Shown here: positions 1 to 6,444 of the stretch, one piece after another
Numbering within the stretch: the stretch's first letter is position 1
Layout of the letters: every line of letters starts with the position of its first letter
DNA from: Pseudomonadota bacterium
GTDB lineage: Bacteria; Pseudomonadota; Gammaproteobacteria; Steroidobacterales; Steroidobacteraceae
Reading direction: 5' to 3'
Assembly (NCBI GenBank): GCA_023433515.1
Contig: JAEZCN010000156.1
Span: 1-27,466 of the forward strand
DNA length: 27,466 bases
Notes under the pieces: generated by a model
What the model was told of the DNA's origin: nothing
Seen by the model: the letters and a program-made list of their open reading frames with translations, nothing else
The model's database searches: none
Made by a program: the position numbers and the translations under genes

Positions 1-981
1 GTCGTGGAGGGCGCCAACCCCCACGCCGGGCGCGCGCAAGGCGCGCGCGAGGTCGTAGCCTTCGTGATTCGCGGTGAGGATGGCCACGCGCCTGCCCGGC
101 GCGATCGCGTATCGATGCAGCAGGCGCTGCGCGGCCGAACCGAGCATGACGCCGGGAAGATCGTTGTTGCGGAACACCGCGGGCTGTTCGATCACGCCGG
201 TGGCGAAGACCAGCGCGCCGGCGCGTACCTTCGTCATGCGGTGCGACTCGATCAGCGCGACCCACCTGTCGGCGTAACAACCGGCCGCGTAGGTAGATAG
301 CAGCGTCTCGATGCGCGGGTTCTGTGCGACGCGGCTCGTGAGCGCGGCGACTTCTTCCCGCATCGCGCCGCTCCAGGCCGCGCTGCCACCGGCGCGCGCG
401 TTTTCGTCGACGAGGATCACGCGCGCCCCGCTGTCCGCCGCCGACAACGCGGCCGCGAGGCCCGAAGGTCCGGCGCCGATGACGAGGACGTCGCAGAACG
501 CGTAGCGCTTGGGCGTGTATTGCCTCGGCAGGTCCGCGCCCGCGACGCCCAGCCCCGAGATCGCGCGGATGCGTCGCTCCCAGGCCGGGAAATTCCGGCC
601 GTGAAAGGCCTTGTAATAGAACCCGACCGGCAGGAACGGCGCGAGCCAATCGAGGAATCGCGCGCGGTCGGACGCAAGCCCGCCGAAGGTGTTCACGGCG
701 GTGACGTTCGCGCCCGGCGCGAGTGGCGCGACGTCGCCGCGCACGTTCGGAACCCCATCGACCTGGAACAGGTTGTTCGCGTCGTGGTTCGCGAACGAGA
801 AGATGCCGCGTGGACGGTGATACTTGAAACTGCGGCCGAGCGTCATCTCTCCCGCGGCGGCCAGCGCGGAGGAAATCGTGTCGCCGGCCAACCCGGAGAA
901 CGGACGGCCTTCGAATTCGAAGTCGACGCGGCGCGAACGGTCTATCCACTCGCCCGGGACCGGTGGCAGGCGGTACATCAT
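1..981 (-). CDS. soxA: Sarcosine oxidase subunit alpha, N-terminal part
   Basis: This is the N-terminal 327 codons of the large subunit of heterotetrameric sarcosine oxidase, which demethylates sarcosine to glycine and passes the one-carbon unit to tetrahydrofolate. The family is about 950-1000 residues, so roughly two thirds lie beyond the left edge. The start reads MMYRLPPVPGEWID. Residues about 15-100 match the small N-terminal domain that precedes the flavoprotein fold (FEFEGRPFSGLAGDT, then YHRPRGIFSFANHDANN). A Rossmann dinucleotide motif, VLVIGAGPSGLAAA, has its GxGxxG at about residues 169-174. The start at 981 overlaps the soxD stop in an ATGATG arrangement, which indicates translational coupling in a soxB-soxD-soxA operon. 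The second ATG, at 978, is equally possible. The C-terminal folate-binding aminomethyltransferase domain cannot be seen. Confidence 0.93.
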   Translation of the reverse strand, partial: MMYRLPPVPGEWIDRSRRVDFEFEGRPFSGLAGDTISSALAAAGEMTLGRSFKYHRPRGIFSFANHDANNLFQVDGVPNVRGDVAPLAPGANVTAVNTFGGLASDRARFLDWLAPFLPVGFYYKAFHGRNFPAWERRIRAISGLGVAGADLPRQYTPKRYAFCDVLVIGAGPSGLAAALSAADSGARVILVDENARAGGSAAWSGAMREEVAALTSRVAQNPRIETLLSTYAAGCYADRWVALIESHRMTKVRAGALVFATGVIEQPAVFRNNDLPGVMLGSAAQRLLHRYAIAPGRRVAILTANHEGYDLARALRAPGVGVGALHD

Positions 982-1247
982 GCGGACGCCTGCCCGAGTT
1001 GCGCGGCGTCGTAGGTCTTCACGATTTCGTCGCGCGCGGTGTCGCGTTCGGCGATGAACCAGTAGCCCGAAGGGGTGTGACACCACCATTCGCGCCGCAC
1101 GCGCGGCACGCTGTCCCGCGAGAACAGATAGGCGGACCACTCGGCGTCCGAGCAGGTGTCGGGGTCGGGCATCGGACGCACCTCCCCTCCGAAGACGAAC
1201 TCGAGCAGCGGGCGCGGACCGTTGAGCGGGCAGTCGAGGAGTTTCAT
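978..1247 (-). CDS. soxD: Sarcosine oxidase subunit delta
   Basis: This 89-residue protein is the small delta subunit of heterotetrameric sarcosine oxidase. It begins MKLLDCPLNGPRP and has the conserved EFVFGGEV segment and the C-terminal pattern WWCHTPSGYWFIAERDT. In the structurally known enzymes delta binds zinc through a CPxCGPR motif and a later His/Cys pair. Here the second cysteine is Asn (CPLNGPR), and the later cysteine is missing from HTPSGYWF. This therefore looks like the non-zinc form that I recall from many beta- and gammaproteobacteria. The gene lies 16 bp after soxB and overlaps soxA by 4 bp, so it is part of the same transcript. The small size and exact position in the operon make the call firm. 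Confidence 0.93.
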   Translation of the reverse strand: MKLLDCPLNGPRPLLEFVFGGEVRPMPDPDTCSDAEWSAYLFSRDSVPRVRREWWCHTPSGYWFIAERDTARDEIVKTYDAAQLGQASA

Positions 1248-1263
1248 CGGTGCGGCGCGTCCA

Positions 1264-2517
1264 TCAATGTCCCACCGCCGCCGCGCCCTTCTCGCCGGTC
1301 AGCTCCAGCTTCGCGAAACGAGCGAGCGAGAAACTTTCGATGAGCGGGTGGTTGGAGCCGGTCGCCACGGTGTGGCTCATCGTCTTGCCGGAGATCGGCG
1401 TCGCCTTGAATCCGTACGTGCCCCAGCCCGCGTCGAGGAAGAACCCGTCGCAGGGCGTGGTTCCCATGATGGGCGAGAAGTCCGGCGTCATGTCCGCCAT
1501 GCCCGCCCACTGGCGGTTGACCTTCACTTCCGAGAGGAACGGGAACATGTCGAGCATGTGCGCGGCCAGGCCCTCGGTGAAGTCGAGCGTCGAACGCGTG
1601 GAGTGCAGCTCCTGCCCGTCGAGCGCCGCGCCCATCACGAGTTCGCCGCGCGCGCTCTGCGAGACGTAGGCGTGCAGCGAGCTCGACACGATGATGGGGT
1701 CGAGCCAGGGCTTGAGCGGCTCGGAGACCATCGCCTGCAAGGGATGGATCACGATCGGCGATTCGAGGCCGACCATGCGCAGGATGCGCGGGGTCGCTCC
1801 GGCGACCGCGCACAACACGCGCTTCGTCGCGATGTTGCCGCGCGAGGTGCGCACGCCCGCGATCGCGCCGTCTCGCACGTCAATCCCCAGAACCTCGGTA
1901 TTCTGGTGAATTTCGACCCCTTGACGATCGGCGCCGCGCGCGTATCCCCAGGCCACCGCGTCGTGGCGCGCGATCGCACCGGGCGCGTGGTACAGCGCGC
2001 CGAGAATCGGCGTGTGGCCGCCGCAGGCCAGATCGATCCGCGGCACGTGCCGCTTCACGAAGCCCGCGTCGACGACCTCGGACTTCACGCCGTGGTGTTT
2101 GTTGACCTCCGCGCGCCAGCGCGCCGTACGCAGATCGGCGTCGGAGTGCGCCAGCGTGAAATGGCCGCGCGTGGAATAAAACAGGTTGAGATCGAACTCG
2201 GTCGACAGGCCCTGCCAGAGCTTCAGGCTCGCGTCGTAGAATTTCACGCCTTCGGGCGTGAGGTAGTTGGAACGGATGATCGTGGTGTTGCGCGCGGTAT
2301 TGCCGCCGCCGAGATAACCTTTCTCGAGTACGGCGACGTCGCGGATGCCATGATCGCGCGCCAGGTAGTACGCGGCCGCGAGGCCGTGGCCGCCACCGCC
2401 GATGATGACGACGTCGTAGCCGTCCTTGAGGCGCTCGGGCGCACGGAACATGCGCGGCTCCGGGTGCGGCCGGCCGAACAGGGATCGGGCGGCGAATCTC
2501 AGCAGGCGATGGGGCAT
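1264..2517 (-). CDS. soxB: Sarcosine oxidase subunit beta
   Basis: This is the catalytic beta subunit (417 aa) of heterotetrameric sarcosine oxidase, a cytoplasmic flavoprotein that oxidises sarcosine. The dinucleotide-binding motif VVIIGGGGHGLAAAYYL is at about residues 37-53. It is followed by the family-typical LEKGYLGGGNTARNTTIIRSNYL. The motif ARHDAVAWGY at about 184-193 contains the histidine (about H185) expected to carry the covalent FMN. The C-terminal FAD-binding segment includes QWAGMADMTPDFSPIMG and DAGWGTYGFKATP. The reading frame is open 16 codons further upstream, but I chose the ATG at 2517 because it gives the usual family length and because the extra stretch overlaps candidate operator repeats. 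It is the first gene of the soxBDA operon. Confidence 0.94.
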   Translation of the reverse strand: MPHRLLRFAARSLFGRPHPEPRMFRAPERLKDGYDVVIIGGGGHGLAAAYYLARDHGIRDVAVLEKGYLGGGNTARNTTIIRSNYLTPEGVKFYDASLKLWQGLSTEFDLNLFYSTRGHFTLAHSDADLRTARWRAEVNKHHGVKSEVVDAGFVKRHVPRIDLACGGHTPILGALYHAPGAIARHDAVAWGYARGADRQGVEIHQNTEVLGIDVRDGAIAGVRTSRGNIATKRVLCAVAGATPRILRMVGLESPIVIHPLQAMVSEPLKPWLDPIIVSSSLHAYVSQSARGELVMGAALDGQELHSTRSTLDFTEGLAAHMLDMFPFLSEVKVNRQWAGMADMTPDFSPIMGTTPCDGFFLDAGWGTYGFKATPISGKTMSHTVATGSNHPLIESFSLARFAKLELTGEKGAAAVGH

Positions 2518-2528
2518 CGAAAAGCGAG

Positions 2529-2562
2529 TTGCATACGAGTAAATTTGTTTGCGCACGGATAA
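2529..2562. promoter_or_regulatory. Two direct repeats, candidate operator of the sox operon
   Basis: Two 14-bp direct repeats fit the pattern TTGCnnACGnnTAA. They lie at 2529-2542 (TTGCATACGAGTAA) and 2549-2562 (TTGCGCACGGATAA), exactly 20 bp apart, which is about two helical turns. They sit in the 102-bp divergent region between soxB and the XRE-cupin gene. On the minus strand a TTGACG -35-like box lies at 2580-2585, and the second repeat overlaps the region where a -10 would fall (TATCCG with an 18-bp spacer, a poor match). That layout suits repression of soxB by the neighbouring regulator, which is an inference. AT-rich sequence is confined to this stretch. Confidence 0.5.
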
Positions 2563-2619
2563 CATGGGTCCGCGCGGGCCGTCAACGGGTCTGGCGCGGA
2601 CCCTTATAAGGAGTGGGTT

Positions 2620-3249
2620 ATGGCGAAACCGAGGGGGTCGGCCGCGACCGGTGAAAACGGCGGCGCGGTGGGAACCAGCGTCGCCCGCCAGGTCGGAACC
2701 GCGGCGAAGCGCCTGCGCGGTTCGATGGGATTGACGCTCGGCGAGGTCGCGCGGCGCGCCGACATCAGCGCGGCCATGTTGAGCCGCCTCGAGAACGGGG
2801 ATGTGTCACCCAGTCTCGAAACGCTCGGCGCATTGACGGCCGCGCTCGGCGTGCCACTGTCCAACCTGTTCAGCGACGTGGGCAAGCCGCGCGGCGGCGC
2901 GCAGCACGTTCCGAAGGGACAGGGACTCGAGGTGGTCAGGCGCGGCACGAAACGCGGACACACCTATCACCTGCTCGCCGCCGAACGCGGCCCGCGCCGC
3001 GCGTTCGAGCCCTTTCTCGTGACGCTCAATGACAAGAGCGAGGTGTTCCCGGGATTTGAGCATCCCGGCACCGAGTTCATCTACTTGTTAGAAGGCTCGC
3101 TGACCTACCGGCACGGCGACGAGACCCATCTTCTGAAGGCCGGCGACGCCCTCACCTTCGCCGGCGAAGTTCCCCACGGCCCCGAAAAGCTGATCAAGAC
3201 CCCCATCCGCATGCTCTCGATCATCATCTACACCGAGCCTGGGGATTAG
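2620..3249 (+). CDS. XRE-family regulator with C-terminal cupin domain
   Basis: This 209-residue transcription factor has an N-terminal XRE/Cro helix-turn-helix at about residues 25-84 (LTLGEVARRADISAAMLSRL, then PSLETLGALTAALGVPLSNLF). A cupin_2 domain follows at about 135-205 (HPGTEFIYLLEGSLTYRHGD, then LLKAGDALTFAGEVPHGPE). Such regulators sense small metabolites through the cupin and often control adjacent amine or amino-acid catabolism genes. The gene diverges from soxBDA, so control of sarcosine oxidation is the natural guess. The start at 2620 is supported by AAGGAG at 2608-2613. The last codons (Pro-Gly-Asp-stop) overlap the edge of a REP-like element, so the extreme C-terminus may derive from that repeat. 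Confidence 0.92.
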   Translation: MAKPRGSAATGENGGAVGTSVARQVGTAAKRLRGSMGLTLGEVARRADISAAMLSRLENGDVSPSLETLGALTAALGVPLSNLFSDVGKPRGGAQHVPKGQGLEVVRRGTKRGHTYHLLAAERGPRRAFEPFLVTLNDKSEVFPGFEHPGTEFIYLLEGSLTYRHGDETHLLKAGDALTFAGEVPHGPEKLIKTPIRMLSIIIYTEPGD

Positions 3250-3259
3250 GTGCCGGTGT

Positions 3260-3291
3260 AAAAAGTGGGGAGACGCTATTCCCCACTTTTT
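3260..3291. terminator. Symmetric hairpin with T-run inside the REP cluster
   Basis: Twelve-base arms (AAAAAGTGGGGA / TCCCCACTTTTT) pair perfectly around an 8-nt loop. The GC-rich stem followed by T5 at 3287-3291 has the form of an intrinsic terminator in both directions. It lies 10 bp after the XRE-cupin stop codon. Confidence 0.55.
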
Positions 3292-3305
3292 GCTCCGGCA
3301 CCCAG

Positions 3306-3331
3306 GTGGGGATTCGCAATCCCCACTTTTT
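3306..3331 (+). terminator. Hairpin plus T-run, possible intrinsic terminator
   Basis: A perfect 9-bp stem GTGGGGATT / AATCCCCAC encloses a 3-nt loop CGC and is followed directly by TTTTT at 3327-3331. It is formed by the third REP copy and the spacer before it. It could end transcription coming from the XRE-cupin gene. Confidence 0.55.
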
Positions 3332-3342
3332 ACACCGGCACC

Positions 3343-3427
3343 GCTGTCCCCACCACGATTCGATGCCATCCTTCGTGGTCCACAGCTCCCACACTTCGTC
3401 GAGCGTCGCGTCGAACGTGCGTTCCAT
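3343..3427 (-). pseudogene. Remnant of an SRPBCC/AHSA1-domain gene
   Basis: On the minus strand, about 28 codons (MERTFDATLDEVWELWTTKD, then GIESWWG) match the start of AHSA1/SRPBCC ligand-binding proteins, whose N-terminus typically reads TRTFDAPxxxVWxxWTDPExLxxWWGP. After the WWG motif the frame runs straight into the REP cluster, so the rest of the domain (normally about 140 residues) is gone. Upstream there is an in-frame TAG only three codons before the ATG. The first beta-strand residues before RTFDA are thus mostly missing as well. The break coincides with TGGTGGGGA, which contains the same GTGGGGA that ends each REP unit. A functional product is not expected. Confidence 0.65.
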
Positions 3428-3466
3428 CGTGATCTGCTAGGGTCAAGTGGTAGATTAGGGCCCTGC

Positions 3467-4210
3467 ATGCGCAAGCTTCTCGTCTTCCAGCACTCGCCCC
3501 GCGAACCGCTCGGCCTGCTGGATCCGATGCTCAGAAAATCGGGATTCCGGGTTCGCTACATCAACTTCGCGCGCGATCCGTCGCAGCAGCCGGACGTGAG
3601 CCGCTACAACGGCCTGGTCGTGTTGGGCGGGCCCATGAACGTGGACCAGGCCGACCAGTATCCGCACCTCACCACGGAGATCGCGGCGATCAGGGAAGCA
3701 GTGCGGCTCGACATTCCGATCCTCGGGATCTGTCTCGGCGCGCAGCTGCTGGCCGCGGCGCTCGGCGCGAACGTGCGGCCCAACAACGTGCGCGAGATCG
3801 GCTGGTATCGCCTGCATCCGACGGCCGCCGCGCAGTCGGACCGGCTGTGTCGGCACTTCGACGGCAGTCAGCACGTATTCCAGTGGCACGCGTACACGTT
3901 CGACCTGCCGCCCGGCGCGGTGCATCTCGCGAGCACGCCGACCTGCCCCCACCAGGCGTTCCGCTTCGGCGAACGCGCGTACGGTCTGCAGTTTCACCTC
4001 GAGGCGGATCAGCACCTCATACAGCGCTGGCTGCACGTGCCGGAATACCGGGCCGAGGCCGAGGCGGCCGGACCCGATCACCACCTCGACCACATCCTGC
4101 GCGACACACACGGCCATGCGCCGCACGCGTTTCACCTGAGCGAACGCGTGTTCGGAGATTTCATCGAGCTGTTCAACTGGCGCAGGAAAGCGCGGCTCGG
4201 CAGTCTTTGA
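3467..4210 (+). CDS. Class I glutamine amidotransferase (GMP-synthase-like)
   Basis: This 247-residue cytoplasmic protein is a stand-alone class I glutamine amidotransferase of the GuaA-N-like group. It would hydrolyse glutamine or a gamma-glutamyl compound. The nucleophile elbow GICLGAQLL places the catalytic Cys at about 89. The His and Glu of the triad are in LQFHLEAD (H177, E179). The oxyanion segment VVLGGPMNVDQADQYPHL is at about 51-68. It lacks the ATP-pyrophosphatase and dimerisation domains of GMP synthase, so it is not guaA. The ATG at 3467 begins MRKLLVFQHSPREPLG, the usual start for this family. The frame is open further upstream only through repeat DNA. The true substrate is unknown, and neighbours give no clue. 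Confidence 0.88.
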   Translation: MRKLLVFQHSPREPLGLLDPMLRKSGFRVRYINFARDPSQQPDVSRYNGLVVLGGPMNVDQADQYPHLTTEIAAIREAVRLDIPILGICLGAQLLAAALGANVRPNNVREIGWYRLHPTAAAQSDRLCRHFDGSQHVFQWHAYTFDLPPGAVHLASTPTCPHQAFRFGERAYGLQFHLEADQHLIQRWLHVPEYRAEAEAAGPDHHLDHILRDTHGHAPHAFHLSERVFGDFIELFNWRRKARLGSL

Positions 4211-4226
4211 CGCGTGCCCGCGCCGG

Positions 4227-4748
4227 TCAGCTCGTCTGCCTGGATTGCGTAACCTTGCTGCCCTCGAACTCGAGCTTCGTGTCGGCGATGTCGATCAGCG
4301 GACCCAGCTCGTACACATTCGTGTATCCGTACGAATGCAACACGTTCATCGTGTAGAGGTTGAGCGAAGCACGAATCGCTTTCGAAGGGAAGGCTTCGGG
4401 CTCGTTGAGAAAATTGTTGTTGCAGTAGATGAGGATGCGGGTGGACTTCGACGGGATGACCCGCGCCAGTTCCTCCTCGGTGATGTCGGGCAAGCTCAGG
4501 TGCCGCGCGCCCTTGAGGTGCAGTAGTTTGTACTTGGCTTCGCTGCGTGCATCGAGGACCACGGTGTGCGGATCGCGCGACATGGCGAGGAACTCCTCCT
4601 GCGATATGCGCCGGTTCTCGCGGAGTTCACCTACCCGTTCGACCTGGTCCTTGAATCCCGCGTAGTCGATGAGCGGGTTTGGCGCTTCCGTAGCCGCGGC
4701 GGCGGTCGCGGCCGTGGCCAACAACGACAACAGCATTCTCCGATACAT
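4227..4748 (-). CDS. Exported rhodanese-like protein
   Basis: This is a 173-residue protein with an N-terminal signal peptide (MYRRMLLSLLATAATAAAA) and one rhodanese domain at about residues 45-165. The domain shows the CH2A-like VVLDARSEAKYKLLHLKGARHL and an active-site loop beginning with Cys at about 109 (ILIYCNNN). The loop is longer than the six-residue loop of classical sulfurtransferases, so the substrate may not be thiosulfate. The protein should act in the periplasm. It is convergent with the amidotransferase gene (16 bp between stops) and divergent from the NTF2-like gene, so it is probably transcribed alone. AGGTG just upstream of the start is a weak ribosome-binding site. Confidence 0.85.
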   Translation of the reverse strand: MYRRMLLSLLATAATAAAATEAPNPLIDYAGFKDQVERVGELRENRRISQEEFLAMSRDPHTVVLDARSEAKYKLLHLKGARHLSLPDITEEELARVIPSKSTRILIYCNNNFLNEPEAFPSKAIRASLNLYTMNVLHSYGYTNVYELGPLIDIADTKLEFEGSKVTQSRQTS

Positions 4749-4936
4749 GCGGACACCTCGCGGGGGAGATCATTGAACTTATTCGCATCCGCCGGCGACG
4801 GCGCGTGCAAGAGTCGACCGGCCCGGCGTGCGCAAGTTTCCTGTCGGACCCTGCTTTCAGGCCGTGCGTGGATCGTCTGATCGCTCTCGACGCGCAGGTG
4901 AGCAGGATGGCGGTTCCAGGAATGGAGGACGACGCC

Positions 4937-5338
4937 ATGCCCCAACCCCGCGACGCGATCATCGAGCTCGAGAAGAAGTTCTGGCAATCGATCGTGAATC
5001 ACGACGTCGACACCGCAATCGGGCTGCTCACCGAACCCGCGCTCATGGTCAGCTCACGCGGCACGATGCAATTCGACCGCGAGGAATACCGGAAGATGGT
5101 CGAAAAGGGGCCGATGGTCCTCGACGAATTCCAGCTCAGCGAAATGCGTGTCGTGTTCCCCAACGACTCCACCGCCGTGGTCACGTATCACGCCAGGCAG
5201 AAGGTGTCGCAGCGGGGAAGCGAGAACGGCGCCGTCCAGGAGATGAACGACTCGTCGGTGTGGGTCCGGGACCGTGCCGGCTGGAAGTGCGTGATGCACA
5301 CCGAGTCTCCCGCCGGCCCCGAGCGCCCTTCGAACTGA
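4937..5338 (+). CDS. NTF2-like (DUF4440/SnoaL-type) protein
   Basis: This small cytoplasmic protein (133 aa from the preferred start) has the NTF2-like cone fold. An N-terminal helix, AIIELEKKFWQSIVNHDVDT, is followed by LLTEPALMVSSRGTMQFDREEYRKM. The C-terminal sheet segments include TAVVTYHARQKV and SVWVRDRAGWKCVMHTESP. Family members are ketosteroid-isomerase-like proteins of mostly unknown role. I chose the ATG at 4937 because GGAGG lies at 4924-4928 with 8-bp spacing and because the domain begins just after it. The open frame extends to an ATG at 4805, but that extra stretch shows no domain. The 188 bp upstream, shared with the divergent rhodanese gene, show no clear promoter. Confidence 0.8.
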   Translation: MPQPRDAIIELEKKFWQSIVNHDVDTAIGLLTEPALMVSSRGTMQFDREEYRKMVEKGPMVLDEFQLSEMRVVFPNDSTAVVTYHARQKVSQRGSENGAVQEMNDSSVWVRDRAGWKCVMHTESPAGPERPSN

Positions 5339-5479
5339 GCGCCACCAGCGCGGCGCGATGCGCTCCCTAGGCATTGGTTCGTACCCCATCCCCTGTTTTT
5401 CCCGCGGGATGGCACTAGCTAGCAGCACGTCGGCTGACAAAAAGTGAATCGGCGCCCGCGAACTCTGCCTGCATGCTGA

Positions 5480-5896
5480 TCACGCGCGCGCGCGACCGCC
5501 GATGCGCTTGCCCGCCGCGATCCCGAGCAGGCGCCGGAAGGTCGGGCATTCCATGTGACTCGGCGCCTTGCACGCGACCGCGTGCCGCAAGCCATCGCGC
5601 ATCGCGGTCAGCTTGCGGATCGTGCCGTCGAGTTCGTCCGCCTTGCGCGCGAGCACGCCCCGGTCGATGCGCGGTTTGCCGTCGGGCGAGAACATGCGCG
5701 CGATCTCGTCGAGCGAGAATCCGGCCGCGCGCCCGAGCGAGATCATCGCCAGCCGGTCGATGACGCCCGGATCGAAGAGCCGCCGCAGGCCGCGGCGCCC
5801 CACCGACCTCACCAGGCCCTTCTCTTCGTAGTAGCGCAGCGCCGACGCCGGCAGTCCGGAAAGTTTCGCCACCTCGTTGATGTCCAGATCACGCAT
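5480..5896 (-). CDS. MerR-family transcriptional regulator
   Basis: This 138-residue regulator has the winged helix of the MerR family at its N-terminus (LDINEVAKLSGLPASALRYY at 4-23, then EEKGLVRSVGRRGLRRLFDP). A dimerisation coiled coil lies at about 76-108. The C-terminus holds two cysteines, C109 and C117, in VACKAPSHMECPTFRRLL. The spacing is C-x7-C with a His between, unlike the four-cysteine [2Fe-2S] cluster site of SoxR. The inducer is therefore unknown; metal or thiol sensing through these residues is possible. The start at 5896 is the ATG directly before the HTH; the reading frame continues upstream through the divergent gene without meaning. It faces the DUF2938-DUF2798 pair across a 42-bp gap that carries a dyad operator. 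Confidence 0.88.
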   Translation of the reverse strand: MRDLDINEVAKLSGLPASALRYYEEKGLVRSVGRRGLRRLFDPGVIDRLAMISLGRAAGFSLDEIARMFSPDGKPRIDRGVLARKADELDGTIRKLTAMRDGLRHAVACKAPSHMECPTFRRLLGIAAGKRIGGRARA

Positions 5897-5900
5897 CCCC

Positions 5901-5931
5901 TTGACCTCAAGTTGACTTGAAGTGGCACTCT
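5901..5931 (+). promoter_or_regulatory. MerR-type promoter with SoxR-box-like dyad
   Basis: On the plus strand a TTGACC -35 box at 5901-5906 and a GCACTC/CACTCT -10 region ending at 5931 are 18-19 bp apart, the long spacer typical of MerR-activated promoters. Between them lies the dyad CCTCAAGTTGACTTGAAG at 5905-5922, with perfect inner arms TCAAGT/ACTTGA. It closely resembles the box at the enterobacterial soxS promoter. The start codon at 5939 follows so closely that the mRNA may have almost no leader. Confidence 0.65.
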
Positions 5932-5938
5932 GCCTGCC

Positions 5939-6430
5939 ATGGAAATCCAAGGCAACATCATTCTCACGGGCATCGGCGCGACGGCGCTGATGGATCTCTG
6001 GACGGTCGTGCGAAGCAAGGCGTTCGGCACGGCGATGCCGAACTACGCGCTCGTCGGGCGGTGGATCGCGCACATGCCGGCAGGCCGCTTCCGGCACGGG
6101 TCCATCGCGAAGTCGGAGGCGCGTCGCGGCGAACTCGTCGTCGGCTGGGCGGCTCACTACCTCATCGGCATCGCGTTCGCGGGCTTGCTGGCCGCGATCG
6201 CCGGCGCATCCTGGCTCCGGAGTCCGACGCTCCTTCCCGCGCTCGCCATCGGCATCGCGACGGTGGCGGCGCCGTTCCTCGTGATGCAGCCGGCGATGGG
6301 TGCCGGTTTCGCCGCGAGCCGCACGCCGAATCCGCGCGCGGCCCGTCTGCAAAGCATCGCCACCCACGCGATTTTCGGCTTCGGGCTCTACGTCGCGGCC
6401 GCGCTCATCGTCCTATTCCGAAACCTCTGA
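5939..6430 (+). CDS. DUF2938 membrane protein
   Basis: This 163-residue inner-membrane protein belongs to the DUF2938 family. It has about four hydrophobic segments: residues about 5-20, about 67-87 (AAHYLIGIAFAGLLAAIAGA), about 95-120 and about 140-160 (IFGFGLYVAAALIVLF). Family landmarks are YALVGRWIAHMPAGRFRH at about 36-53 and MGAGFAASRTPNP in the third segment. The function of the family is unknown. It is the first gene of a short operon with DUF2798 and is divergent from the MerR regulator, so it is very likely that regulator's target. No Shine-Dalgarno sequence is seen before the ATG at 5939, consistent with a leaderless or near-leaderless transcript. Confidence 0.85.
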   Translation: MEIQGNIILTGIGATALMDLWTVVRSKAFGTAMPNYALVGRWIAHMPAGRFRHGSIAKSEARRGELVVGWAAHYLIGIAFAGLLAAIAGASWLRSPTLLPALAIGIATVAAPFLVMQPAMGAGFAASRTPNPRAARLQSIATHAIFGFGLYVAAALIVLFRNL

Positions 6431-6444
6431 TACAGGAGACTTGC

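Larger units (their letters stand above)
3240..3352. repeat. REP/BIME-like cluster: three copies of a 23-bp unit
   Basis: The unit GGTGCCGGTGT...GTGGGGA (23 bp) occurs once forward at 3249-3271 and twice inverted, at 3280-3302 and 3320-3342. The first and third copies are identical, and the second differs at two positions (GAGC in place of GTGT). Inverted TGGGGA/TCCCCA motifs at 3240-3245 and 3347-3352 flank the whole, with gaps of 3 and 4 bp to the outer copies. The first G of the first copy is the last base of the upstream TAG stop codon. The arrangement resembles bacterial interspersed mosaic elements mobilised by REP-associated tyrosine transposases. No such transposase is in this window. 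Confidence 0.85.

Noticed and set aside
1156..2562. Long plus-strand open frame (468 codons) over soxB
   Set aside because: It is antisense to a clearly recognisable sarcosine oxidase beta gene, and its translation is Arg/His/Ala-rich low-information sequence; a by-product of high GC.
3290..3466. Extended N-terminus of the glutamine amidotransferase
   Set aside because: The extra codons run through REP and pseudogene sequence; the family start MRKLLVFQHSP is at 3467.
3467..4210. GMP synthase (guaA)
   Set aside because: Only the amidotransferase domain is present; the ATP-pyrophosphatase and dimerisation domains are absent.
5431..5455. Possible degenerate REP copy (GACAAAAAGTGAATCGG)
   Set aside because: Only the short AAAAAGTG core is shared with the REP unit, which is too little to call.
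5480..5896. Calling the MerR regulator SoxR
   Set aside because: The operator resembles a SoxR box, but the C-terminus lacks the CX2CXCX5C iron-sulfur motif.
5480..6367. Extended MerR gene with about 157 extra N-terminal residues
   Set aside because: The extension is antisense to DUF2938 and crosses the promoter dyad; the ATG at 5896 directly precedes the helix-turn-helix.
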